From Saprospiraceae bacterium (GTDB lineage: Bacteria; Bacteroidota; Bacteroidia; Chitinophagales; Saprospiraceae), in assembly GCA_023299965.1 (NCBI GenBank), contig JALZVN010000198.1, positions 1-11,347 on the forward strand: 11,347 nucleotides of DNA. Reading direction: 5' to 3'. Below the pieces are notes generated by a model, which worked only from the letters and a program-made list of their open reading frames with translations, had not been told where the DNA came from and made no database searches. Every line of letters begins with the position of its first letter. Positions within the stretch are counted from its first letter, which is position 1. The position numbers were made by a program, and so were the translations under genes. This document shows, piece after piece, positions 1 through 7,156 of the stretch.

Positions 1-821
1 GTCACTTTATTGAGTAGCCAGTCATAGCCTCGTTTGGTAGGCTCGGCATCTTCGAAGTCCCAGTCATAATTGGCGCCGACCCAAAACAGGTTTTCCTTAT
101 TCAAAGGAACAAAAAAGATCTTGTGTTTATAGATATCTGCAGTAGTGATACTAGGAATCTCTAACAGCAAGCACTCCCCTTTGGCGGGTACCATTGGGAG
201 ATGATTAAACAATGGATTTTGAAGAATGCTGATGCCCTCGCAGCAAACCATTTTTTTGAAGCCAACTTTTTTGTATTGGATAAAATCTGAATCTAAGTCA
301 AGCTGATTATAATCTAGATGCTCGTCCACAAATACACAATTGTTGCTGACTAAGTATTCCTTTGCTGATTGCATAAATCCGGCAAGGTCTAAACGTGCTC
401 CACGAACACAGCACCACTCTTCTGCAGCTCTGAAATGCTTGGTAGATTCTTGTGCCGCTTCGTAATTGAAGTACTTATCGTAGTGCTTATCCCCTTGGCG
501 GCTCTCAAAATTCAGCACCTCATTTTGCTTAAAAAGTGCCCTATGAATATTGGTATGTTTAAAAAAAGATGTACTCCAAAGTTGGTCATAATGCTCATAA
601 AAATCATTAGCCGCAGATAGTAAATCATCAAACATCCAAGACTTTACAAAGCGTTGACCCGTAACTGGATTAATGATCCCGGCTGCTATATTACTAGAAC
701 TCGAAGGATCTTCTTTGTTGTATATTTTTATGGAGTTTCCGTTTTCACAAAGCTGTAAAGCTAAGACCGTACCCGCTATTCCTCCTCCTACAATTAAGTA
801 ATCAAAATCCGTTTGGCTCAT
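1..821 (-). CDS. FAD-dependent oxidoreductase, DAO/DadA-like, C-terminus outside window (partial)
   Basis: The frame is open from an ATG at 821 to the left edge, giving 273 complete codons; the C-terminal part lies outside the window. The N-terminus is a Rossmann FAD/NAD-binding strand-loop-helix: YLIVGGGIAG (residues 8-17) supplies the GxGxxG dinucleotide motif. It is followed near residues 45-55 by an S-rich stretch and AAGIINPVTGQR, which resembles the region after the FAD fold in D-amino-acid-oxidase/DadA and MnmC C-domain relatives. Family knowledge suggests oxidation of an amine or amino acid with FAD in the cytoplasm; the substrate cannot be read from this sequence. Its ATG overlaps the stop of the upstream YjbR-like gene as ATGA (821-818), so the two are probably translationally coupled and co-transcribed. 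No signal peptide is seen. The superfamily is fairly certain, the exact function is not. Confidence 0.85.
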   Translation of the reverse strand, partial: MSQTDFDYLIVGGGIAGTVLALQLCENGNSIKIYNKEDPSSSSNIAAGIINPVTGQRFVKSWMFDDLLSAANDFYEHYDQLWSTSFFKHTNIHRALFKQNEVLNFESRQGDKHYDKYFNYEAAQESTKHFRAAEEWCCVRGARLDLAGFMQSAKEYLVSNNCVFVDEHLDYNQLDLDSDFIQYKKVGFKKMVCCEGISILQNPLFNHLPMVPAKGECLLLEIPSITTADIYKHKIFFVPLNKENLFWVGANYDWDFEDAEPTKRGYDWLLNKV

Positions 822-1174
822 AGGCTCTCTAATTCTGCTTTTAGCTTTTTGGTCATCTTACTTACTACCAAATCATAAGAATGGTCTACCATCTCCACAA
901 TCAAACGAGGATCTAATCCCCCTTCACACTGCACAGTATTCCAATGCTTCTTGCTCATATGGTATCCCGGTTCAATTTCTGGATGTAGCTCTCTAAGCTC
1001 TACGGCACGTTCAGGATCACACTTTAAGTTGACAGCGAACTCCTCTCTTTGCAAGCCTGTCAACGCAAACATCTTTCCCATCACTTTAAAAACCAAAGTA
1101 TGTTCATCAAAAGGAAATTCCTCTGTAACGCCCTTTTTCTGAAGACAATGTTGCCGAAAATATTCTAAATCCAT
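818..1174 (-). CDS. MmcQ/YjbR family protein
   Basis: This 118-residue protein has the size and layout of the YjbR/MmcQ family, small alpha/beta proteins with a double-wing (CyaY-like) fold. Visible hallmarks are an early FPFDEHTLVFKVMGKMFAL segment (about residues 20-38), a central VNLKCDPERAVELRE segment, and the conserved MSKKHWNTV stretch (about residues 73-81) followed by a C-terminal helix with DHSYDLVVSKM. Members are often annotated as DNA-binding, but the cellular role is poorly defined and nothing here settles it. It is the first gene of a two-gene minus-strand unit, overlapping the next gene by four bases (ATGA). The start ATG at 1174-1172 has no clear Shine-Dalgarno sequence, as is usual in Bacteroidota. 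The promoter region is shared with the divergent sirtuin gene. Confidence 0.9.
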   Translation of the reverse strand: MDLEYFRQHCLQKKGVTEEFPFDEHTLVFKVMGKMFALTGLQREEFAVNLKCDPERAVELRELHPEIEPGYHMSKKHWNTVQCEGGLDPRLIVEMVDHSYDLVVSKMTKKLKAELESL

Positions 1175-1208
1175 AATCTCAAATTTGAACAGATATTATC
1201 TAATTTTA

Positions 1209-1222
1209 TACCCTTAAGGGTA
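1209..1222. promoter_or_regulatory. Perfect 14-bp palindrome between divergent genes (possible operator)
   Basis: The sequence TACCCTTAAGGGTA is a perfect inverted repeat with no spacer. It lies in the 96-base gap between the divergent YjbR-like gene (start 1174) and the sirtuin gene (start 1271), roughly 35 bases from the first and 48 from the second. Position and symmetry fit a dimeric regulator site acting on both genes. No regulator gene is next to it, so function is inferred only. A shorter palindrome, TCAAATTTGA, lies at 1179-1188. Confidence 0.35.
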
Positions 1223-1270
1223 AAGTTAACAGGCTATTCTTAATTTTATAGGTCAAAATCATATCAATAA

Positions 1271-1969
1271 ATGAAAAAACACATAGTCGTCCTCACAGGA
1301 GCCGGCGTTAGCCAAGAAAGTGGAATCAAAACCTTCAGAGATTCAGATGGATTATGGGAAGGTCATGATGTACAAGAAGTAGCTACACCAGAGGGTTTTG
1401 CGCGAAATCCGGAGCTAGTACAGGAATTCTACAACCAACGCAGAGCGCAGCTCAAAGAAGTAAAACCCAATGAAGCCCATTTTGCCTTAGTAGCCCTACA
1501 AGATAAATATGAGGTATCCATCATCACGCAAAATGTGGATGACCTACATGAGCGAGCTGGCAGCACTGAAGTTGTACATTTGCACGGACAGCTCAATAAG
1601 GTAAGAAGTACCCAATACGAAGACCTCGTTTATGACTGGGACAAGGATCTAAAAATGGGAGATAAATGCGCAAAAGGCTATCAATTGCGTCCTCACATTG
1701 TTTGGTTTGGTGAGGCAGTGCCCATGCTCGATACCGCGGTTGACATCATTACTCAAGCAAATATTGTCATTATTATTGGTACCTCCATGCAAGTATATCC
1801 AGCTGCTAGTCTAGTAGGTTTTGCACCCGCAGCGACCCCGATTTACTATATAGACCCAAATCCAACTCTCAACTATGAGCTGAAGATTGCTAGCCATGTA
1901 GAAGTGATAAAAGAAAAAGCAGGGAAAGGAGTGTCTACTCTGGTTGGAAACTTATTGAAGAAATCTTGA
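1271..1969 (+). CDS. Sir2-family NAD-dependent protein deacylase (class III / CobB-like sirtuin)
   Basis: This 232-residue protein shows the sirtuin motifs in order: GAGVSQESGIKTFRD (residues 10-24, NAD-binding), QNVDDLHERAG (87-97), HLHG (103-106, with H105 as catalytic base), the FGE segment (146-148) and GTSMQVYPAASL near residue 190. Y54 and R57 in FYNQRR match the Y-x-x-R pair that recognises acidic acyl groups in class III sirtuins such as CobB and SIRT5. Desuccinylase/demalonylase activity, using NAD+ and releasing nicotinamide and O-acyl-ADP-ribose, is therefore plausible. The segment that normally carries four zinc-binding cysteines (about 111-140) has only one cysteine, C133, so the structural zinc site appears lost. 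The ATG start puts the Rossmann strand at residue 5, as expected; no Shine-Dalgarno sequence is evident. A heptamer repeat array begins six bases after the stop codon. Confidence 0.95.
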   Translation: MKKHIVVLTGAGVSQESGIKTFRDSDGLWEGHDVQEVATPEGFARNPELVQEFYNQRRAQLKEVKPNEAHFALVALQDKYEVSIITQNVDDLHERAGSTEVVHLHGQLNKVRSTQYEDLVYDWDKDLKMGDKCAKGYQLRPHIVWFGEAVPMLDTAVDIITQANIVIIIGTSMQVYPAASLVGFAPAATPIYYIDPNPTLNYELKIASHVEVIKEKAGKGVSTLVGNLLKKS

Positions 1970-1974
1970 TAGAA

Positions 1975-2062
1975 AGGTGCTAGGTGCTAGGTGCTAGGTG
2001 CTAGGTGCTAGGTGCTAGGTGCTAGGTGCTAGGTGCTAGGTGCTAGGTGCTAGGTGCTAGGT
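1975..2062. repeat. Heptanucleotide tandem repeat, about 12.5 copies of GGTGCTA
   Basis: An uninterrupted array of the 7-bp unit GGTGCTA covers 88 bases, with every copy identical as far as I can read. It starts six bases after the sirtuin stop codon and lies in the 219-base gap before the convergent PorP/SprF gene. Perfect identity over 12 units suggests recent slippage, so it should behave as a variable-number repeat. Each unit junction contains CTAG, and because seven is not a multiple of three every frame meets a TAG stop. It therefore cannot extend a protein. A 10-bp palindrome (TCTAGCTAGA, 2075-2084) lies just downstream. Confidence 0.95.
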
Positions 2063-2188
2063 AAAATAAAACCATCTAGCTAGAAGCTACCTAAAAACAG
2101 GAAGACAAAATGTGCCATGGAAAATAATCGAATAATCAATCAGCTAACCGCATTAACAAAGAAACTATTAGGCAAATAAACAACTTTC

Positions 2189-3241
2189 CTAAAATTTTGG
2201 ACAAAGAATCGTCTCATTGTCATACTCTCCAAGATAAACAAAACTAATCTCAAAGGTCCCTTGACGTGTATTTAGATTAGAAACCGCCTCTGTATTAAGA
2301 TCATAACTCAATCCTAACAAAAAGCCATCTACTTCAAGTCCCAACGTTAGAATAACTGCATCATTGAGAAGGCTATTGACTGCATCATTAGCATAACGTG
2401 CCCATAATCCCCCATATACACCAGTTTTATCGTATTCATCTAACCTGATTCTAAGATTTGCACCACCAGTCACTTGAAAGTGTGCAGCTTGAGAAAGCGC
2501 ACTTATTCTCGGAGATATTTGATAACGATTTCCGAAATTGATAGCCGCACCCCCATGTGCTGTATAATTTCTAGCCAAAACGATATTTAACCTATCTCCC
2601 ACTCTATCTTCAAAAAAAGATATTCTAGGTTCAAAGATATGATGCAATGCACCTCCAGCAAATGCAGAAAAATTGCGATTCGCAGAAAAGGAGTAATTCA
2701 ACCCAACGGAGTGATCCCCAAAAGTGAAGTTATTTACCGGTATGGGTTCATTGGTAGAAAGATCAAATGCATCAATCTCATTAAATTGATCATCAAAAAT
2801 CAAGTCTGTAAATCCGAGATTTCTTTGAGAAATTCCAGATTGATAGCCAATTGTCAATACATTTTTAGAGTCCTTATCTAGAGATTTATGATATGCCACT
2901 GAAAGGGCCATTCTTGTTTCTCTAAATTCTACCCCTTCTACTTGATCATTGTAGAAAACTATTCCAACAGCTACCTTGTCCTTTTTCGCAAATCTCAAAA
3001 AATAATCTAAACCAAACTTAACTTCTAGACTTGCGGCAAAGGTCCTATATGGATTATCCAAAACCGATCTCCATTGATCTCTATTGATCAATCCTAGGCG
3101 ATATTTAGCATTAAAAGCACCAGTCAATGCAGGATTTAAAGTCAATGGAGAAGTATAAAACTGAGAAAAATGTCTATCCTGAGCCTCTAATAAAAAGGTA
3201 CAGAAGACAAGGGTAGCAACTAAAAATATATTCCTTAACAC
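2189..3241 (-). CDS. PorP/SprF family type IX secretion system membrane protein
   Basis: This 350-residue protein has a signal peptide of about 20 residues (hydrophobic IFLVATLVFCTFLLEA, then Q-D). The hallmark PorP/SprF opening follows: DRHFSQFYTSPLTLNPALTG, then RLGLINRDQWRSV. The body is rich in alternating hydrophobic strands typical of an outer-membrane beta-barrel, and it ends CPKF, a common terminus in this family. Members help the type IX secretion system export or anchor specific gliding adhesins, often one partner per PorP/SprF paralogue. The start codon is GTG (3241-3239). No in-frame ATG exists between the upstream stop and the signal peptide, so GTG is the only sensible start. 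The neighbouring genes are unrelated, so this is a solitary paralogue rather than the core porKLMN cluster. The large surface protein beginning at 8378 is a possible but unproven client. Confidence 0.92.
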   Translation of the reverse strand: MLRNIFLVATLVFCTFLLEAQDRHFSQFYTSPLTLNPALTGAFNAKYRLGLINRDQWRSVLDNPYRTFAASLEVKFGLDYFLRFAKKDKVAVGIVFYNDQVEGVEFRETRMALSVAYHKSLDKDSKNVLTIGYQSGISQRNLGFTDLIFDDQFNEIDAFDLSTNEPIPVNNFTFGDHSVGLNYSFSANRNFSAFAGGALHHIFEPRISFFEDRVGDRLNIVLARNYTAHGGAAINFGNRYQISPRISALSQAAHFQVTGGANLRIRLDEYDKTGVYGGLWARYANDAVNSLLNDAVILTLGLEVDGFLLGLSYDLNTEAVSNLNTRQGTFEISFVYLGEYDNETILCPKF

Positions 3242-3297
3242 GGGCGAAAATTTGATCCTAGATGAATAGAACGTAGAAGTCCTATTCCTATTTTACG

Positions 3298-3305
3298 CAA
3301 AGGTA
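3298..3305 (-). promoter_or_regulatory. Possible -7 box (TACCTTTG) upstream of the PorP/SprF gene
   Basis: Read on the minus strand, this octamer matches the Bacteroidota -7 consensus TAnnTTTG exactly and lies 57 bases before the GTG start, which would give a leader of about 50 bases. I cannot find a -33 TTG at the usual 17-23 base spacing; the nearest TTTG (3320-3317) is only 11 bases away. It is a candidate on the strength of one box. Confidence 0.35.
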
Positions 3306-3371
3306 TTAATTAGTTGCAAAGTATATATAAGGTATCCATATATAAACTATAGAAATAGCAGCCTAACACAC

Positions 3372-3404
3372 AAGAGGGCTAAATAGCATCTATTTAGCCC
3401 TCTT
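3372..3404 (-). terminator. Strong hairpin terminator after the coiled-coil protein gene
   Basis: Two 15-base arms (3372-3386 and 3390-3404) are perfectly complementary around a 3-base loop, with a GAGGGCT/AGCCCTC core. The hairpin lies 33 bases downstream of the stop of the 3437-4102 minus-strand gene and upstream of the PorP/SprF promoter region, so it probably ends transcription of the former and insulates the latter. The run after the stem on the minus strand (CTCTTGTGTGTT) is only moderately T-rich, so an mRNA-stabilising role is also possible. Confidence 0.75.
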
Positions 3405-3436
3405 ATCAAGTAATTATCTCATTTAACTAGCTTTTA

Positions 3437-4102
3437 CTAGTTGTTCAACTGTATTTTAACCTTTTTCACTGCTTCCTTTTGTGCTTCTATATCCTTAATG
3501 GCTCCATCCTTGTCTACTTTACACTTCTCAATATTGGCTTTCGCTTCAGCAATTTTCTCTTCATACTTTGCAATATCTCTCACAGAATTAGCGGCACTCT
3601 TTTCAATATCCTTCAAATTTCCCTCTAATCCCTTTAGTTTCTTCTGCTCTTCATTCAAGAGATTAGCAACATAAGTCTTAGACACTCTACCCAAAAAGGT
3701 ATTTAGCATGCCTTGAGCTTTAGTATATTGATCAGGATGATTTTCAGAATTTAGATATGCTCCTCCCATATCGAACCATACAGACAATTCTGTATCATCA
3801 CCTCTTTGGCTAACTAATGCATATACATCAACAGCGTTCGTACTGATATCTTCTATTTTTGCATTATCGGCAAATATTTCAGAAGACTTCTTAATCTTAC
3901 GCAATTTAGCTTTATAGCCTTTAATAAATGATTCCCATTCTTTCTCCACTACTTTGACTTCCGTATCCGGAAGCTTCACAGTCAATGCATTTTTATCTCC
4001 TTGAGACATTACTTTTGCAGACTCCATGATTTGAGACTGTCCAAATGGAATAAATAAAATCGATAAAATAAGTACAATAAAGGTTCTCATAATTTTAAGC
4101 AT
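3437..4102 (-). CDS. Exported coiled-coil protein of unknown function
   Basis: I do not recognise a named family in this 221-residue protein. It begins with a clear signal peptide (MRTFIVLILSILFIPFGQSQ from the internal Met5), so it should be exported to the periplasm or outer surface. The middle part (about residues 35-140) is mixed alpha/beta in character, with a segment VDVYALVSQRGDDTELSVWFDMGGAYL that reads like buried beta strands. From about residue 148 to the end it is rich in K, E, A and L with heptad-like spacing, predicting a long coiled coil; the single cysteine lies there (EKCKVDK). Two in-frame ATGs are possible, at 4102 and 4090. The second gives a more typical signal peptide, and neither has a Shine-Dalgarno sequence. 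The gene appears monocistronic, closed by the hairpin at 3372-3404. Confidence 0.85.
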   Translation of the reverse strand: MLKIMRTFIVLILSILFIPFGQSQIMESAKVMSQGDKNALTVKLPDTEVKVVEKEWESFIKGYKAKLRKIKKSSEIFADNAKIEDISTNAVDVYALVSQRGDDTELSVWFDMGGAYLNSENHPDQYTKAQGMLNTFLGRVSKTYVANLLNEEQKKLKGLEGNLKDIEKSAANSVRDIAKYEEKIAEAKANIEKCKVDKDGAIKDIEAQKEAVKKVKIQLNN

Positions 4103-4267
4103 TTATAACTTTCTATAATCAATATTAAATAAGACTTTAAAACATAGAAAACAGTCACAATTCAAAGAATGCTTCATGTACTTTAATATAACGATCTAGT
4201 AAAACTTAACATATTTTAACTCCATGACAAGTCAATACACATCTAAATAGAGATAATGAATTAACTA

Positions 4268-5809
4268 TTATAGTGGAATATTGCCGTGTTTCTTTTTAGG
4301 AAGCTTAACTGATTTATTTTCTAGCATAGCAAAAGCTTTCATTAGCTTGATTCTAGTCAGCTTAGGATCGATCACTTCATCTATAAACCCTCGTTGAGCC
4401 GCTCTATAAGGATGCGCGAATTTATCCGCATATTCCTTTTCTTTTTCAGCGAGTTTCTTTTCAGAATTCTTAGCCGCAGCGATTTCCTTCCTAAATATTA
4501 TCTCAGAAGCACCTTTAGCCCCCATCACAGCGATTTCAGCAGATGGCCAAGCATAGTTCATATCAGCACCTATGTGCTTACTATTCATTACATCATAGGC
4601 TCCACCATATGCCTTACGCGTGATCAAACTCACTCTTGGGACAGTAGCTTCACTAAAAGCATAAAGCAATTTAGCTCCATTTACGATAATTCCATTCCAT
4701 TCTTGATCCGTACCTGGTAGGAAGCCAGGTACATCTACCAGTACTAACAAGGGAATATTAAAACAATCACAAAAACGAACAAAACGTGCGGCCTTCTTAC
4801 TACTCTCAACATCTAAAACGCCCGCTAATGCGATCGGCTGATTTCCAACAACGCCTACACTTCTACCACCAATTCTAGAGAACCCAACAATTATGTTTTC
4901 AGCATAATTTTCATGAATTTCAAAGAAGGAATCTTTATCTACAATTTCATTCACCACATCACGCATGTCATATGGTTGATTGGCGTTTTCTGGGATAAGA
5001 TCCGTCAGCGCCTGGCGCTCCTCATCTCCCAATACATAATGCTTTTTGAATGGCTTTTGCTCACAATTCTGTGGCATATAGGTCAATAGTTTCTTCAATT
5101 TATTGATGCAATCTACATCATGCAGTGCAGTCAAATGTGTCACTCCAGATTTTGTGCTATGCGTGGAAGCGCCACCCAATTCTTCAGCCGTTACTTGCTC
5201 ATTAGTTACCGTCTTCACTACATTAGGTCCAGTTACGAACATGTAAGAAGTATTCTCCACCATCATGGTAAAGTCTGTCATGGCAGGCGAATAAACGGCG
5301 CCACCAGCGCAAGGGCCCATAATCGCAGATATCTGCGGGATTACCCCAGATGCGTGTACATTACGCACAAATATATCCGCGTATCCTCCAAGAGACCTTA
5401 CTCCCTCTTGTATTCTAGCTCCACCACTATCATTCAGCCCGATCAGTGGGGCTCCATTCTCGATAGCCAAGTCCATGATTTTACAAATCTTCTCCGCATG
5501 GGTTTCAGACAGTGAACCACCAAAAACCGTAAAATCTTGAGCAAACACATATACCAGTCTCCCTGACACCGTTCCATAACCTGTGATCACGCCATCTCCA
5601 TAGTAGATTTGCTTATCCATCCCAAAATCCTTCGTTCGATGCGTCACGAACATACCAATCTCTTCAAATGAATTGGTATCCATCAAAAGTTCTACTCGTT
5701 CCCTAGCGGTAAGCTTACCTTTAGCATGTTGCTTTTCGATTCTGGGCCTCCCACCACCTTCATGCGCTGAGGCAACTTTTTTATTTAGTAAATCTAACTT
5801 GTCTTTCAT
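4268..5809 (-). CDS. pccB: Acyl-CoA carboxylase beta (carboxyltransferase) subunit, propionyl-CoA type
   Basis: At 513 residues this has the normal length of the PccB/methylmalonyl-CoA carboxyltransferase family. It starts with the conserved KLTARERVELLMD (32-44) and continues with GLNDSGGARIQEG (124-136) and GPCAGGA (165-171), the N-terminal crotonase-fold motifs that form the oxyanion hole. The C-terminal half has VDVPGFLPGTDQE and ITRKAYGGAYDVMNSKH. The family moves carboxyl from carboxybiotin to acyl-CoA, here probably propionyl-CoA to methylmalonyl-CoA in the cytoplasm. D406 (in GAYDVM) matches the position where Asp is reported to favour propionyl-CoA and Ile acetyl-CoA in actinobacterial enzymes. 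The biotin carboxylase/BCCP alpha subunit is not adjacent, so it must be encoded elsewhere. The gene is divergent from the aminotransferase, with a 113-base gap. Confidence 0.93.
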   Translation of the reverse strand: MKDKLDLLNKKVASAHEGGGRPRIEKQHAKGKLTARERVELLMDTNSFEEIGMFVTHRTKDFGMDKQIYYGDGVITGYGTVSGRLVYVFAQDFTVFGGSLSETHAEKICKIMDLAIENGAPLIGLNDSGGARIQEGVRSLGGYADIFVRNVHASGVIPQISAIMGPCAGGAVYSPAMTDFTMMVENTSYMFVTGPNVVKTVTNEQVTAEELGGASTHSTKSGVTHLTALHDVDCINKLKKLLTYMPQNCEQKPFKKHYVLGDEERQALTDLIPENANQPYDMRDVVNEIVDKDSFFEIHENYAENIIVGFSRIGGRSVGVVGNQPIALAGVLDVESSKKAARFVRFCDCFNIPLLVLVDVPGFLPGTDQEWNGIIVNGAKLLYAFSEATVPRVSLITRKAYGGAYDVMNSKHIGADMNYAWPSAEIAVMGAKGASEIIFRKEIAAAKNSEKKLAEKEKEYADKFAHPYRAAQRGFIDEVIDPKLTRIKLMKAFAMLENKSVKLPKKKHGNIPL

Positions 5810-5879
5810 ATATTCGTATCATATTATTAAGTCCCACAAAATAAGCAAATAAGCATATATTTATCCTATAATATTTAGC

Positions 5880-5908
5880 TTGTTATGCTGAGAATCTTTT
5901 TATTTGTG
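5880..5908 (+). promoter_or_regulatory. Weak promoter candidate for the aminotransferase gene
   Basis: A TTG at 5880-5882 is followed after 18 bases by TATTTGTG (5901-5908), one mismatch from the Bacteroidota -7 consensus TAnnTTTG. The spacing is in the accepted range, but the implied leader would be only about 8 bases before the ATG at 5923. It is therefore a low-confidence call within the 113-base divergent gap. Confidence 0.25.
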
Positions 5909-5922
5909 TATAAATACTATCC

Positions 5923-7134
5923 ATGGAATCGACTAGTACCAACAGAATATCATCTAGAGTAGCGAATATGGCTGAGTCTGCTACCCTACTCATGTCCAAA
6001 TTAGCTCGTCAATTACGCGGCGAAGGCCATGACGTGATTAGTTTATCGCTGGGAGAACCTGATTTTGATACCCCTCAGCACATCAAGGATTTCGCAAAGA
6101 AAGCACTTGACGAGGGATACACTAAGTACACTCCAGTTCCAGGACATCCTGAATTGCGCGAAGCGATCACCACTAAGTTCAAAAGAGACAATAATCTGAA
6201 CTATGGCATGAACGAAATAGTAGTATCCAATGGGGCCAAGCAGAGTATTTTCAATATTTGCATGGCACTCCTTGATCCAGGTGACGAAGCAGTCGTACTG
6301 ACACCTTATTGGGTTTCCTATTCTGCCATCATCAAGTTGGCAGGTGGTACTCCTGTGTACGTGAGTGCAGGCATAGAAGACGACTTCAAAGTAAGCGCCG
6401 AGCAATTGCGCCAAGCCATCACCCCCAAAACCAAATTTGTTATCTTCTCGTCCCCATGCAATCCAACAGGATCAGTGTATACCAAGGAAGATTTGACGGC
6501 CATATCAAAAGTCATTTTGGAGCACCCTGGACTTCTTGTCGTCTCAGATGAAATATATGAATACATCAATTTCACTGATTCACATGTCAGTATCGGAGCC
6601 CTGCCAGATATGCAGGACCGAACCATCACCGTCAATGGCTTCGCCAAAGGATTCGCTATGACCGGTTGGAGATTAGGCTACATGGGCGCACCAGCTTGGG
6701 TAGCGAGTGCTTGTGCCAAGATTCAGGGACAAGTTACTTCAGGTGCTACAGCCTTCGGTCAGAAAGCGGGTGCAGAAGCATTACTTTCCGATCTAGGTCC
6801 TACACACAAGATGAAAGACGCTTTTGCCATACGACGCGAACTAGTCATCAGCAAACTGAGCGAAATACCAGATTTCAAAGTCAATCACCCTAAAGGCGCA
6901 TTTTATGTCTTCCCTGATGTCAGCGCTTACATAGGCAAGACATTTTCCGATGGTACACACTTCGAAGACGATAATGCTTTCACGCTCTATTTACTTAAGC
7001 AGGCACATGTTGCACTTGTTGCAGGTTCTGCCTTTGGAGCTCCTGGTTGTCTACGTATATCATACGCAGCAAGTGAGGAAACACTCACAGAAGCGATACG
7101 CCGCATCAGGGAGTGCCTAGCTAACTTGGCATAA
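5923..7134 (+). CDS. Class I PLP-dependent aminotransferase (aspartate aminotransferase-like)
   Basis: This 403-residue protein is a full-length fold-type I aminotransferase, subgroup I-gamma (bacterial AspB-like). It opens with the family signature SRVANMAESATLLMSKLARQ and SLSLGEPDFDTP, and shows YTPVPGHPELREAI. Expected residues are present: W130 stacking on the cofactor, N180 in NPTG, D209 and Y212 in SDEIYEY, K242 in GFAKGFAMTGWRLGY forming the internal aldimine, and R378 in LRISYA binding the substrate carboxylate. It most likely transfers an amino group between aspartate (or a related amino or keto acid) and 2-oxoglutarate in the cytoplasm. Exact specificity, for example aromatic or prephenate, cannot be read. 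The start at 5923 keeps the conserved N-terminus, which the next Met (residue 16) would cut. The gene is transcribed alone, divergent from the carboxylase gene, with a weak hairpin at its stop codon. Confidence 0.95.
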   Translation: MESTSTNRISSRVANMAESATLLMSKLARQLRGEGHDVISLSLGEPDFDTPQHIKDFAKKALDEGYTKYTPVPGHPELREAITTKFKRDNNLNYGMNEIVVSNGAKQSIFNICMALLDPGDEAVVLTPYWVSYSAIIKLAGGTPVYVSAGIEDDFKVSAEQLRQAITPKTKFVIFSSPCNPTGSVYTKEDLTAISKVILEHPGLLVVSDEIYEYINFTDSHVSIGALPDMQDRTITVNGFAKGFAMTGWRLGYMGAPAWVASACAKIQGQVTSGATAFGQKAGAEALLSDLGPTHKMKDAFAIRRELVISKLSEIPDFKVNHPKGAFYVFPDVSAYIGKTFSDGTHFEDDNAFTLYLLKQAHVALVAGSAFGAPGCLRISYAASEETLTEAIRRIRECLANLA

Positions 7135-7156
7135 TACAAGCAAGTATTATTTTATT
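7131..7156 (+). terminator. Weak AT-rich hairpin terminator overlapping the aminotransferase stop
   Basis: ATAATAC (7131-7137) and GTATTAT (7144-7150) form a perfect 7-bp stem around AAGCAA, followed by TTTATTT. The stem includes the TAA stop codon. It has the form of an intrinsic terminator, but the stem has only one G-C pair, so its strength is doubtful. Confidence 0.4.

Noticed and set aside
1975..2062. Heptamer array as a CRISPR array
   Set aside because: The unit is 7 bp with no spacers and there are no cas genes, so it is a simple tandem repeat.
2056..2080. GCTAG/CTAGC pairing after the heptamer array as a sirtuin terminator
   Set aside because: Only five base pairs with a long loop and no T-tract; the repeat allows many equivalent pairings.
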